Notes: a model not told the origin generated them from the sequence alone. A DNA stretch of 64,000 nt from Acidimicrobiaceae bacterium (GCA_009837445.1 VXTM01000020.1:1-64000), one strand, 5' to 3'; positions 31,452 to 44,033 are shown, counted from the first letter of the stretch. Numbers and translations: made by a program.

Positions 31452-31763
31452 TCAGCCGAAGTCCGCGAGCAGTTGACTCCTCTGCCTGCTCCCTAGCCCG
31501 CGCAAGCGACGGCTGTCGGAAATCCCGATCCGCTCCATCGCCTTGCGTGCCTTCACCTTGCCCACGCCCGGCAGCGACTCGAGTACGGCCAGCACTTTCA
31601 TCTTGCCAACGGTGTCATCGTCGACCCGGCCGAGCAGGTCCGACAATGAGACGTCGCCAGCCTTGAGCTGGACGCGAAGCTCCGCGCGCTCCCGCCGAAC
31701 CGCGGCAGCCTTGAGCAACGCCTCGCGGCGGACCTCGTCTGAAATGGAAAAGGGTTGAGCCAT
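31452..31763 (-). CDS. mihF: Actinobacterial integration host factor (mIHF)
   Basis: VLESLPGVGKVKARKAMERIGISDSRRLRGLGSRQRSQLL; conserved neighbour of gmk. Confidence 0.94.
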   Translation of the reverse strand: MAQPFSISDEVRREALLKAAAVRRERAELRVQLKAGDVSLSDLLGRVDDDTVGKMKVLAVLESLPGVGKVKARKAMERIGISDSRRLRGLGSRQRSQLLADFG

Positions 31764-31851
31764 GGGGTACGAGATTAGCTGAGCTTGCGCTAGCGCGCCA
31801 GCAATCCCCGTGTTCACTTCAAGCGCAACGACTTCGAATTCGTTACTCTCG

Positions 31852-32532
31852 TTACTGCTGGAGGCTTCGATGCAGACGCTCGGCCGCCTCAACGGGGTCG
31901 GCGGCTCTCGTGACGGGCCTGCCCACGACCAGCAGGTCGGCACCGGCCGCCAGGGCCTGGACCGGCGAAGCGACCCGCCGCTGATCGTCCACCGAGTCCC
32001 CCGCGAGGCGGATGCCCGGAACGGCCCGGATCAGCTCCGGGCGGATGTGGCGTGTCGCGGTCAGGTCGGGAGCGGCGCACACCACGCCGGCGCAGCCGGC
32101 CTCGAACGCCACCTCCATGCGCTCTGCCACCAGGTCGCGGGTGGCGGCCACCTCGGCCTCGCTGGTGAGCACGGTCACGGCCAGAACTCCCGCAGGGCGG
32201 GTCGCCCCCTCGGCCAGCCCTTCGGCGCCGGCCCGGAGCATCTCGGTGCCGCCGGCGGCATGGATCGTCAGGTATGACACGCCGAGCTCGCCCACGACGC
32301 GGGCTGCTCTGGCCACCGTGTTGGGAATGTCGTGGAGCTTCAGATCGCAGAAGACGTCGTAGCCGAGGTCGATCATGACCCCGATGGCTTCGGGACCGGC
32401 AGCGGTGTACAGCTCCAGGCCGATCTTGGCGACGCGGAAGTGCCCGGCAAGGGATCGGGCCAGCCGGGTCGCGGCCACCAGGTCGTCGACGTCGAGCGCT
32501 ACCGCGAGCCGGTCACGCACCCCTTCATCCAT
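31852..32532 (-). CDS. pyrF: Orotidine 5'-phosphate decarboxylase
   Basis: VALDVDDL; VFCDLKLHDIPNTVARA. Confidence 0.96.
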   Translation of the reverse strand: MDEGVRDRLAVALDVDDLVAATRLARSLAGHFRVAKIGLELYTAAGPEAIGVMIDLGYDVFCDLKLHDIPNTVARAARVVGELGVSYLTIHAAGGTEMLRAGAEGLAEGATRPAGVLAVTVLTSEAEVAATRDLVAERMEVAFEAGCAGVVCAAPDLTATRHIRPELIRAVPGIRLAGDSVDDQRRVASPVQALAAGADLLVVGRPVTRAADPVEAAERLHRSLQQ

Positions 32533-32611
32533 CGGCTGCTCCCTCCATGCCTCGATTATTCTCTATGACGCCGAACATCCCCTCATTAGAGGCTCTTACC
32601 CGCCCGGCGTC

Positions 32612-33532
32612 TCAGTGAGCTGCTCCGACCAGTTCAGCCACGCCGGCCAGATCGTTGTCGTCGCACCACTGCTCCAGCTCGGCGAGCACCCTCCACGGAG
32701 CGCGGGGGTCGGCGAAGATGGCCGTGCCCACCTGCACGGCCGACGCGCCGGCCATCAGCATCTCAACAGCATCCGCGCCGGTGGCCACCCCGCCCACACC
32801 GACGATGGGCACCGCCGGGAGCTCCGCATGAACGTCGTAGACGGCCCGAACCGCCACTGGATGCAGGGCTGCGCCGCTCACGCCGCCGCGCTGCCCGCCG
32901 AGGGCCGGGCGCCGGTTCTCGATGTCGATGACCAGCCCTGACAGCGTGTTGGTCAGCACCACCGCCTCCGCACCGCCCCGCACTGCGGCCGTAGCCACCT
33001 CTACCAGTTCGGGTGTGTTGGGGCTGAGCTTGGCCCAGCGCGGCCGCCCGCATCCGGCGGTGGCGGCCACCACCGCCTCGGTCGCCTCGGCCGAATGGGC
33101 GAACATCCGCATGCCGTCCTCGGTGTTGGGGCACGACACGTTCACCTCGACGGCCACAATCTGGGGAGGCCCGGTCGCCAGAAGTTCAGCGGCGCGACGG
33201 TAGGCGTCGACAGTGTCGCCCCAGATGCTGGCCACCACGTCGGCGCCTGCGTCGATGAGGGCGGGCAGGTCGTCGTCGAGCCAGGCGGCCACCCCCGGGC
33301 CCTGAAGCCCCACACTGTTGATCATCCCCGCCGCAGGAGAGCGCAACGGGTGCAGCCTGGGCGGCGGGTTGCCCGGCCACGCTCCGTCGCGCAGCGACTT
33401 CACCACCACCGCGCCGAGATCACGAAGCGCACCGTAGGGCGCCAGCTCCGCGCCGTGCCCCGACGCGCCCGACGCCGTCATAACCGGCGCCCGCAGCCCA
33501 ACGCTGCCGACCTGGGTCGCCAGCTCGGCCAT
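32612..33532 (-). CDS. pyrD: Dihydroorotate dehydrogenase, class 1B-like
   Basis: VEVNVSCPNTEDG catalytic Cys; KLSPNTPELVEVA. Confidence 0.94.
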   Translation of the reverse strand: MAELATQVGSVGLRAPVMTASGASGHGAELAPYGALRDLGAVVVKSLRDGAWPGNPPPRLHPLRSPAAGMINSVGLQGPGVAAWLDDDLPALIDAGADVVASIWGDTVDAYRRAAELLATGPPQIVAVEVNVSCPNTEDGMRMFAHSAEATEAVVAATAGCGRPRWAKLSPNTPELVEVATAAVRGGAEAVVLTNTLSGLVIDIENRRPALGGQRGGVSGAALHPVAVRAVYDVHAELPAVPIVGVGGVATGADAVEMLMAGASAVQVGTAIFADPRAPWRVLAELEQWCDDNDLAGVAELVGAAH

Positions 33533-36877
<3,345 letters not shown>

Positions 36878-36900
36878 GGCATCGACCTCCGGGAATCCCG

Positions 36901-38022
36901 TTACGCCGCGGCACGGCAGCGGTCCATCATCTCGGCGAACTTCGAGAAGTGGTGCCGGGCGTCGTGGGGGCCCGGTCCGGCCTCGGGGTGGTACTGCACG
37001 CTGAAGGCGTCGGCGCCGTCGACGGAAAGCCCCGCCAGGGTGCCGTCGTTGAGGCACACGTGGGTCTCGGTCACGCCCGGCACCGACCCTGCCACCACCG
37101 CGAAGTTGTGGTTCTGGCTGGTGATCTCGATGCGCCCGGTGGCGGTGCATTGAACGGGCACGTTTCCGCCGTGGTGGCCGAAGCGCATCTTGAAGGTGCG
37201 ACCACCTAGGGACAGTGCCAGCAGCTGGTGGCCCAAACAGATCCCGAAGACCGGGACCGTGCCGACGAGGGTGCGCAGCGCTTCGATGGCCGGTCCGGCC
37301 AGCTCCGGGTCGCCGGGCCCGTTGCTGAGGAACACACCGTCGGGCTGCCTCGCCAGCACCTCCGCCGCGGGTGTGTGGGCGGGCACGACGGTCACGGTCG
37401 CCAGCTCCTGTAGGCAGTCCAGGATGGTGGACTTGATGCCCAGGTCGTAAGCCACTACCCGGTAGGCGCCGGTGCCGACCGTGTAGGGATGCTCGGTAGT
37501 GACCTCAGCGACGAGGTCGATGCCGCTGGTGCCGGGCTCGGCCCGGGCCGCGGCCAGCAGCGTGGCCTCGGCGGCCGTTCCGAACGCGCCGGGCATGGCT
37601 CCTGCGTCACGGATGTGGCGGGTGAGCCGGCGGGTGTCGATTCCGGTGATGGCGGGCACGCCGTGACGGCATAGGTAGTCGTCGAGGCTGCCGGTGGCCC
37701 GCCAGTTGCTGGGCCGCGGGGCCAGATCCCTCACGATCACACCCCGGCAGTGGGGCCGAGCCGACTCGGTGTCCGAGTCGTTGGTGCCGTAGTTGCCTAT
37801 GTGAGGATAGGTGAAGGCGATCATCTGGCCCGCGTAGGAGGGATCGGAGATCACCTCCTGGTACCCGCTCATGACGGTGTTGAACACGACCTCTCCGGAG
37901 GCGACCGAGGCTGGGGCGCCGGCAGCCTCGCCCTCGAACACCTCCCCGTCGCTGAGCACCAGCAGGGCGGGCTCCGGTGCGATCTGGGGTGCAGTCTTGG
38001 ATTCGGTCACCGGCGCGGTCAT
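36901..38022 (-). CDS. carA: Carbamoyl-phosphate synthase small subunit
   Basis: [15 protein letters not shown] glutamine amidotransferase motif. Confidence 0.98.
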   Translation of the reverse strand: MTAPVTESKTAPQIAPEPALLVLSDGEVFEGEAAGAPASVASGEVVFNTVMSGYQEVISDPSYAGQMIAFTYPHIGNYGTNDSDTESARPHCRGVIVRDLAPRPSNWRATGSLDDYLCRHGVPAITGIDTRRLTRHIRDAGAMPGAFGTAAEATLLAAARAEPGTSGIDLVAEVTTEHPYTVGTGAYRVVAYDLGIKSTILDCLQELATVTVVPAHTPAAEVLARQPDGVFLSNGPGDPELAGPAIEALRTLVGTVPVFGICLGHQLLALSLGGRTFKMRFGHHGGNVPVQCTATGRIEITSQNHNFAVVAGSVPGVTETHVCLNDGTLAGLSVDGADAFSVQYHPEAGPGPHDARHHFSKFAEMMDRCRAAA

Positions 38023-39356
38023 CGCTGCGGCTCGCCGTCGATCACGACGGGCTCACCGGCCAGCAGGGTGTGGCGGACCCGGCCCCGCAGCGTCCGCCCC
38101 TCGTACGGGGTGTTGCGGCTCGGGCTGGCCATGGCCGCACCCGACACCGTCCAGGTCTCCTGGGGGTCGATCACGCACAGGTTGGCAGGCTCGGTGGGTG
38201 CGATCGGCCGTCCGTGGAGGTCGTCGATGGCGGCGATGGCGGCCGGCCGCCACGACATGAGGGCGACGACCTGCTCTATGGGCAGGTCCAGTTCGGTCAG
38301 GGCCAGCCCCACGGCCGTCTCCAGCCCCAGCATTCCCGGCGGCGCCGAGTCGAACGGCCTTTCCTTGTCGGTGCTGGTGTGGGGGGCGTGGTCGGTGGCG
38401 ATGGCGTCGATGGTCCCGTCGGCCAGCCCGGCCCGGATGGCGGCCACGTCGTCGTCGGGGCGCAGCGGCGGATGGACCTTGAAGACGGTGTCGTAGCTGG
38501 CGCAGCAGGCGTCGGTGAGGGTGAAGTGGTGGGGGGTTGCCTCCGCGGTCACCGGCAGGCCGGCCTCCTTGGCCGCCCGGACCATGGCCACCGACCCGGC
38601 GGTGGACAGGTGCTGGAAGTGCACCCTCGATCCGGTGAGGCGGGCCAGGGCGATGTCGCGCATGACCATCAGCTCCTCGGCCTCGGAGGGCTGGCCGCCC
38701 AGGCCCAGCCGGCTCGACCAGGCCCCCTCGTGCATGTGCCCGCCCGCACTGAGCTCGGCTACCTCGCAATGCTGGGCCAACGCGATCCGGCGGCCGCCAG
38801 CGAGGTGGGCAAGGCCGCCCGCGTACTCGAGGGCCCGGCGCATGACCTGGGCGTCCTGCACGCCGTCGCCGTCGTCGGTGAAGATGCGCACCCCGAGGCG
38901 GGCCAGCTCGGCCATGGGGGCCAGCTCCGCTCCCCGGCGCCCCACGGTGATGGCGGCCGTGGGGTACACGTCGCAGCATGCCCCCGCGCCGAGCTCCTGA
39001 ACCTCGCGCACGACCGCGGCGCAGTCCATGGGCGGGTCGGTGTTGGGCATGGCCACCACCGCAGTGAAGCCTCCGAGGGCTGCTCCCCTGGCTCCGGTGT
39101 CGATGGTCTCGGCGTCCTCGCGGCCCGGCTGGCGCAAGTGGACGTGCAGGTCGACGAGCCCGGGGGCGACGATGCAGCCGGAGGCGTCCAGGGTGCGGTC
39201 GGCGTGGGGGACGTCACCGGAGTCCGGGCCGACCGCGGTGACCCGGCCGTCGCCCACCACCACGTCGGCGCGGCGGCTTCCGGTCGAGTCCACGACGGTC
39301 CCGCCCCGTATGGCGATGGTGCCACCGGTAGCCACGGCGGCGAGTCGGGTGCTCAT
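38019..39356 (-). CDS. pyrC: Dihydroorotase
   Basis: APGLVDLHVHLRQPGREDAET; ATDHAPHT. Confidence 0.97.
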   Translation of the reverse strand: MSTRLAAVATGGTIAIRGGTVVDSTGSRRADVVVGDGRVTAVGPDSGDVPHADRTLDASGCIVAPGLVDLHVHLRQPGREDAETIDTGARGAALGGFTAVVAMPNTDPPMDCAAVVREVQELGAGACCDVYPTAAITVGRRGAELAPMAELARLGVRIFTDDGDGVQDAQVMRRALEYAGGLAHLAGGRRIALAQHCEVAELSAGGHMHEGAWSSRLGLGGQPSEAEELMVMRDIALARLTGSRVHFQHLSTAGSVAMVRAAKEAGLPVTAEATPHHFTLTDACCASYDTVFKVHPPLRPDDDVAAIRAGLADGTIDAIATDHAPHTSTDKERPFDSAPPGMLGLETAVGLALTELDLPIEQVVALMSWRPAAIAAIDDLHGRPIAPTEPANLCVIDPQETWTVSGAAMASPSRNTPYEGRTLRGRVRHTLLAGEPVVIDGEPQR

Positions 39357-40324
39357 GCCGCTATCTCCTTCTGGCCCGCAGCCTGGTCGAGCCCGGAGCC
39401 GAGGAGCAGGAACAACACCGCCATGCGCACGGCCACGCCGTTGGCGACCTGCTCGGTGATCACCGCGTTGGGCCGGTCGGCCACGTCGCCGTCGATCTCC
39501 ACGCCTCGGTTCATGGGGCCGGGGTGCATGATGAGCGCGCCCTCGGCGAGGCGGTCGGCCCGCCACGAGTTAAGGCCGTACTCGGCCCTGAACTCCCTGA
39601 GCGAGGGCACCAGGGCGCTGGCCTGACGTTCGAGCTGCATCCTCAGCAGGTAGCAGATGTCGATCTCGCCGAGGATGTCGTCGAAGTCGTGGGTGACGGT
39701 CACGGGCCATCCGTCGAGGCTGGAGGGCAGTAGCGGGCGCGGGGCCACCAGCGTGACTTGGGCGCCCATGGCCGCGAACGCGAGCACGTCGGAGCGGGCC
39801 ACCCGGGAGTGGAGGATGTCGCCGACGATGGCCACCCGGGCGCCGTCGAGGTCGCCGAGGTGGGTGCGGGCGGTGTACAGGTCGAGCAGCGCCTGGGTGG
39901 GATGCTCGTGGCGACCGTCGCCGGCGTTGATGACCGAGGCGTCGATCCAGTTCCCTACCCGATGGGGAACACCAGCACATGAGTGGCGCACGACGATCGC
40001 GTCGATTCCCATGGCGTCGATGGTCTGCACGGTGTCGCGCACCGACTCGCCCTTGTTCACCGACGACGAGCGAACGGTGAAGTTCAGGGTGTCGGCCGAG
40101 AGCTGCTTGGCGGCCGCCTCGAACGACAGCCGGGTGCGGGTGCTGTCCTCGTAGAACAGCCAGGCCACCGTCTTTCCCCGCAGGGCCGGCACCCGCGGGA
40201 TGGCCCGCTCGCTCACCTCCGCGAACGATTCGGTGAGGTCGAGGATGCGTTCCAGGTCGGGACGCACGAGATCATTGATCGACAGCAGGTGCTGGCGTGG
40301 CCGGTCCCGGCCTGATGGGCTCAT
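39353..40324 (-). CDS. pyrB: Aspartate carbamoyltransferase catalytic subunit
   Basis: FYEDSTRTRLSFE; HPTQALLDLYT. Confidence 0.98.
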   Translation of the reverse strand: MSPSGRDRPRQHLLSINDLVRPDLERILDLTESFAEVSERAIPRVPALRGKTVAWLFYEDSTRTRLSFEAAAKQLSADTLNFTVRSSSVNKGESVRDTVQTIDAMGIDAIVVRHSCAGVPHRVGNWIDASVINAGDGRHEHPTQALLDLYTARTHLGDLDGARVAIVGDILHSRVARSDVLAFAAMGAQVTLVAPRPLLPSSLDGWPVTVTHDFDDILGEIDICYLLRMQLERQASALVPSLREFRAEYGLNSWRADRLAEGALIMHPGPMNRGVEIDGDVADRPNAVITEQVANGVAVRMAVLFLLLGSGLDQAAGQKEIAA

Positions 40325-40352
40325 GCGGTTGCTCCTGAGCGGTACGGGCGGC

Positions 40353-40919
40353 TCATTCCAACTCCCCCAGGTACACCCCGTCAGGGCCGACGTCGACCAT
40401 CTCGGACCGGCTGGTGGGAAGGTTCTTGCCGACGTAGTCGGGGCGGATCGGCAGTTCCCGATGGCCCCGGTCGACCATTACCGCCAGCTGCACCGCCCGG
40501 GGCCGTCCCCAAGTGTGCAGTGCATCGAGTGCGGCCCGCACGGTGCGGCCGGTGAACAGGACGTCATCGGTGAGCACCACGACCCGGCCGTCGAGGTCGG
40601 CGGGAATGTCGGTGACCGCTTGGGGCAGCACCGGTCGCAGGCCTATGTCGTCGCGGTGCAGGGCCACGTCGAGCGAGCCCACCAGCACCGAGGTTCCCTG
40701 TATCTCCGACAGGGTCTCGGCGATGCGGTGTGCGATGGGTACGCCGCCGGTCTGCAGGCCGATCACGATCAGGTCGTGGGTGCCGTGGTTGCGCTCGATC
40801 ACCTCGTGGGTCATCCGCCGGACGGCCCGCTCCACGTCGTCGGCGGTCATGACCTGGGTCCGAGCACGGAACGTTCCGCTGGCGTGGGGCACCGTGAAGC
40901 GGCGTTCTCGTTCGGCCAT
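40353..40919 (-). CDS. pyrR: Bifunctional pyr regulator / uracil phosphoribosyltransferase
   Basis: RMTHEVIERN; VVLTDDVLFTGRTVRAALDAL PRPP motif. Confidence 0.96.
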   Translation of the reverse strand: MAERERRFTVPHASGTFRARTQVMTADDVERAVRRMTHEVIERNHGTHDLIVIGLQTGGVPIAHRIAETLSEIQGTSVLVGSLDVALHRDDIGLRPVLPQAVTDIPADLDGRVVVLTDDVLFTGRTVRAALDALHTWGRPRAVQLAVMVDRGHRELPIRPDYVGKNLPTSRSEMVDVGPDGVYLGELE

Positions 40920-40928
40920 TATTTCCTC

Positions 40929-40959
40929 CCGTTCGGGCCTCACCGGACCCGTTTTACGG
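40929..40959 (-). promoter_or_regulatory. PyrR-binding-loop hairpin in the pyrR 5' leader, partly sequestering the SD
   Basis: Minus-strand CCGTAAAACGGGTCCGGTGAGGCCCGAACGG; core GGUCCGGUGAGGCC matches ARUCCNGNGAGGYU at 12 of 14 positions; SD GGGAGG overlaps the lower stem. Confidence 0.75.
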
Positions 40960-41196
40960 TCGGGCGGCGACGGTATCACCGGTCGCGCCAACACGCGCGC
41001 ATGGCTTCGATGCAAGCTCTGAGCTCGGTCTTTGTGGCGCCATTGGAGAGCAGGTCGTGACCGGGGACTTCGTCGCCGAGGCCGGTCGTCATCGTGGCTG
41101 CCACTACCAGCCGGCCCTCTTGCGCGGCACGACCTCATCACAACCGAAACAAGTGGTGTGTGCATAGGATGACGCTTCGATGCGATTGGCTCGCCG

Positions 41197-42357
41197 GTGA
41201 CTGCTGCCGGTTCCCCCTCGATCGTCCTCTTTGACTGGAACGGGACCCTCCTCGACGACATGGAGCGGGCCCGCGGTGCGAGCAACCTGGTCCGAGAGCG
41301 GTGGGCCGGTCTGGGTGAGCTCACTCTCGGCGAGTTCCGCGAGGCTTGGTGCCTGCCCCTTTCGGAACACGTCAAACGCCTAGGGGTTCGCGATGACCGC
41401 AACGCCGAAGCGACGCGAGACTGGAGCACCCACCTCGCGACGATCGAAGCTCCCCTAGCCCCGGGCCTGTCAGAGACGCTGGACGCGCTACGGAAGGCCG
41501 GCATCGCGATCGCGGTAGTGAGCTCGGCCGGTGAGGACGCCGTGCTGCGAGACATCGAGGCACACGGCCTCGCACAACGCTTCGACGACATCCACGCTGG
41601 CGTGTCGCTCAAGCAGACCGCGATCAGCCGCTACGTGGACGGCGCGGCAGCCGGCGCGGTCTGGTATGTGGGCGACACCAAGTTCGACATGGTGCAGGCC
41701 CGCGCCGCCGGTTCTGTCGCCATTGGGTACACGTCCGGTTATGACGGGGCCGACGCACTGCACGACGGCGGGGCGCACCACCTCATCGACCGGCTGGAAG
41801 ACCTGCTCGGCCTGATCCCACAACTCCCGGCCGCCATGACCATCCAGGACCGGCTTGCCGAGACCATCGAGTACGCGGCCCTGCAGCGCCTGCAGAGCCG
41901 CTACGCCGACGCGGTGACCCGTCGTGCCTGGGACGAACTGGCCGGAATGGTACGGCCCGACTGCCAGATCGTGGTGGACGTGCGCCACCGGAAGTTCGAG
42001 CTGACCGGGCCGTCCGAGTACGGAGAGTTCATCGCCCGCCAGATCGAGCGCTTCTCGCTGTTCGAGTTCGTGCTGCTCAACACCGTTATGCGCATCGACG
42101 CCCCGGCCGGCGTCGCCGCCGCCAGGGTGTACATGCAGGAGATCCGCCAGAACGTCTCGGACGGGCGACGGACCGACGCCTACGGCGTGTACCACGACCG
42201 GCTCGAGCGTGACGACGACGGGCGCTGGTGGTTCGTCAAACGTCACTACCGGAGCCTCGCCCGCACGGCCGAGCCTCGCGTCGCCACCGACTACGACGTC
42301 TTCGACGTCGGTTCCATCGACCTCGAAGACATCCTCGGCGACAACTGGGAGGCCTAA
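41197..42357 (+). CDS. HAD-family hydrolase fused to C-terminal SnoaL/NTF2-like domain (GTG start)
   Basis: IVLFDWNGTLLDD, VVSSAG, VGDTKFDMVQARAAG HAD motifs; C-terminal LQRLQSRYADAVTRRAWDELAGMVRPDCQIVVDV ... WWFVKRHYRSLAR. Confidence 0.85.
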   Translation: MTAAGSPSIVLFDWNGTLLDDMERARGASNLVRERWAGLGELTLGEFREAWCLPLSEHVKRLGVRDDRNAEATRDWSTHLATIEAPLAPGLSETLDALRKAGIAIAVVSSAGEDAVLRDIEAHGLAQRFDDIHAGVSLKQTAISRYVDGAAAGAVWYVGDTKFDMVQARAAGSVAIGYTSGYDGADALHDGGAHHLIDRLEDLLGLIPQLPAAMTIQDRLAETIEYAALQRLQSRYADAVTRRAWDELAGMVRPDCQIVVDVRHRKFELTGPSEYGEFIARQIERFSLFEFVLLNTVMRIDAPAGVAAARVYMQEIRQNVSDGRRTDAYGVYHDRLERDDDGRWWFVKRHYRSLARTAEPRVATDYDVFDVGSIDLEDILGDNWEA

Positions 42358-42373
42358 CCGGCGCCGACGAGAA

Positions 42374-42419
42374 TCTCGGGTGACTTTCGGTGCCTCCGCG
42401 ACACATTAGTCACCCGAGA
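42374..42419. terminator. Hairpin between convergent HAD and GNAT genes, likely bidirectional terminator
   Basis: TCTCGGGTGACT - 22 nt - AGTCACCCGAGA (12-bp perfect stem). Confidence 0.65.
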
Positions 42420-42427
42420 AAACCTGG

Positions 42428-42979
42428 TTACCTGGCCCGGGTGCGGGCGAACACGAGCATGGCGCGGCCTCCGGATTCCGGCCCTGGTACGTCGACCTGG
42501 CGCATCCCGGCCCGGCGGGCGACAGCCGCCGACGCCGGGTTGCCGGAGTCGATCTCGGCCATCACCGCGTCGAGTGGTCCCTCCGACAGCGCCCAGTCGA
42601 GCAGGAGCCGGACCGCCTCGGCGGCCCGACCCTGGCCACGCCAGCCATCAGCGATCCACCAGCCGATCAGGGCTGCCCGCCGCACCGGGTCCAGCCCGCT
42701 CAGCCCCACTTCGCCGATGACCTCGCCCGATGACGGATCGGTCACGGCCAGGTCCACCGAGCGCCCCGCGGCCACCGCCTGCTCCCGCTGGACGATCCAA
42801 CGCGATGCAGCGGCCTCGTCGGCCGGCTCGGGCACTTCGAGACGGTCCCGGATCGCCGGATCCCGCCAGGCCGCGGCCAGCACACCGGCGTCGGCGGCCC
42901 GCCACGGCCTCAGCAGGGTCGTCGGCCCGGCCAGGCACCGAACATCCACGATCAGGCGGGCGGTCCCGCCGCTCCTCAT
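42428..42979 (-). CDS. GNAT-family N-acetyltransferase
   Basis: LIGWWIADGWRGQGRAAEAVRLLLDWAL; NPASAAVARRAGM. Confidence 0.88.
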   Translation of the reverse strand: MRSGGTARLIVDVRCLAGPTTLLRPWRAADAGVLAAAWRDPAIRDRLEVPEPADEAAASRWIVQREQAVAAGRSVDLAVTDPSSGEVIGEVGLSGLDPVRRAALIGWWIADGWRGQGRAAEAVRLLLDWALSEGPLDAVMAEIDSGNPASAAVARRAGMRQVDVPGPESGGRAMLVFARTRAR

Positions 42980-43389
42980 GTAATGCCGCGCACTTCGTCG
43001 GCTACCGCCCGCAGGACCCCGTTCAGGAAACGGGGCGAGTCACCGCCGCAGTACTGGGTGGCCAGGGCCACAGCCTCAGACAGCACGACCCCGGTCGGAA
43101 CGTCATCGCGGTGGGCAAGCTCCCAGGCCGCCATGCGAGCCAGGGCCCGGTCCACCACCGCGAGCCGCTCAAGCCGCCAACCCACCAGATGGCTCCGCAG
43201 CAGGCCGTCGAGACGCTCGCGGTCGGCGTCCACCCCCAGCGCGATCTCCACCGCATAGTCGGAGGGTGGGACGGCCCGGCGGCCCAGCGCCTCCTGCGAC
43301 GATCCGCCCGCTATCTCGGCCTCATAGAGCACGGCCAGCGCGTCCTCGCGGGCTTCGCGGCGGGTCCCGAAACCGGGAACGCTGGTCAC
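42976..43389 (-). CDS. nusB: Transcription antitermination factor NusB
   Basis: REDALAVLYEAEI; IDRALLRMA-like VDRALARMAAWEL; FLNGVLRAVADEV. Confidence 0.92.
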   Translation of the reverse strand: MTSVPGFGTRREAREDALAVLYEAEIAGGSSQEALGRRAVPPSDYAVEIALGVDADRERLDGLLRSHLVGWRLERLAVVDRALARMAAWELAHRDDVPTGVVLSEAVALATQYCGGDSPRFLNGVLRAVADEVRGIT

Positions 43390-43415
43390 GGAGGCGGCCG
43401 CACCACCGGCGGGGA

Positions 43416-43979
43416 TCAGGCCCGCCCGATGTATGCCCCGGTCCGGGTGTCCACCTTCACCCGCTCACCGGGCGACACGAACAGCGGGACCTGCACCACC
43501 AGTCCCGTTTCCAGGGTGGCCGGTTTGGTGGCGCCGGAGACCCGGTCGCCCTGGATTCCCGGCTCCGTCTCGGCGATGGCCAGCTCCACCGCGGCGGGCA
43601 GGTCGACGCCGACAATCTCGGTGCCGTGCATCAGCATCAGGGCCACCGAGCTCTCCACCAGGAAGCGGGCGGCGTCGCCTAGGACCTCGGGTGCCACCGT
43701 GATCTGGTCGTAGGACTCGTTGTCCATGAACACGAGGTTCTCGCCCTCCCGGTAGAGCAGTTGCATCTCGCGCTTGTCGATGGTGGCCCGCTCGACCTTC
43801 TCGCCGGCGCGGAACGTCCGGTCCACCACCGCCCCGGTCCGGGCGTTCTTGAGGGTGGTGCGAACGAAGGCGTGACCCTTGCCCGGCTTGACATGCTGGA
43901 ACTCCACCACGCTGAACAGGTTCTGATCGATCTCGAGGGTCATGCCGTTGCGGAGATCGTTGGTGGTGATGGTGGGCAA
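43416..43979 (-). CDS. efp: Elongation factor P (TTG start, AAGGAG SD)
   Basis: TTNDLRNGMTLEID; HVKPGKGHAFVRTTLKN. Confidence 0.97.
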   Translation of the reverse strand: MPTITTNDLRNGMTLEIDQNLFSVVEFQHVKPGKGHAFVRTTLKNARTGAVVDRTFRAGEKVERATIDKREMQLLYREGENLVFMDNESYDQITVAPEVLGDAARFLVESSVALMLMHGTEIVGVDLPAAVELAIAETEPGIQGDRVSGATKPATLETGLVVQVPLFVSPGERVKVDTRTGAYIGRA

Positions 43980-44033
43980 GTTCTGCTCCTTGTCGGTTCT
44001 CTTCGGGTCTCGGTAGGGGGACGGTCGCCGCGC

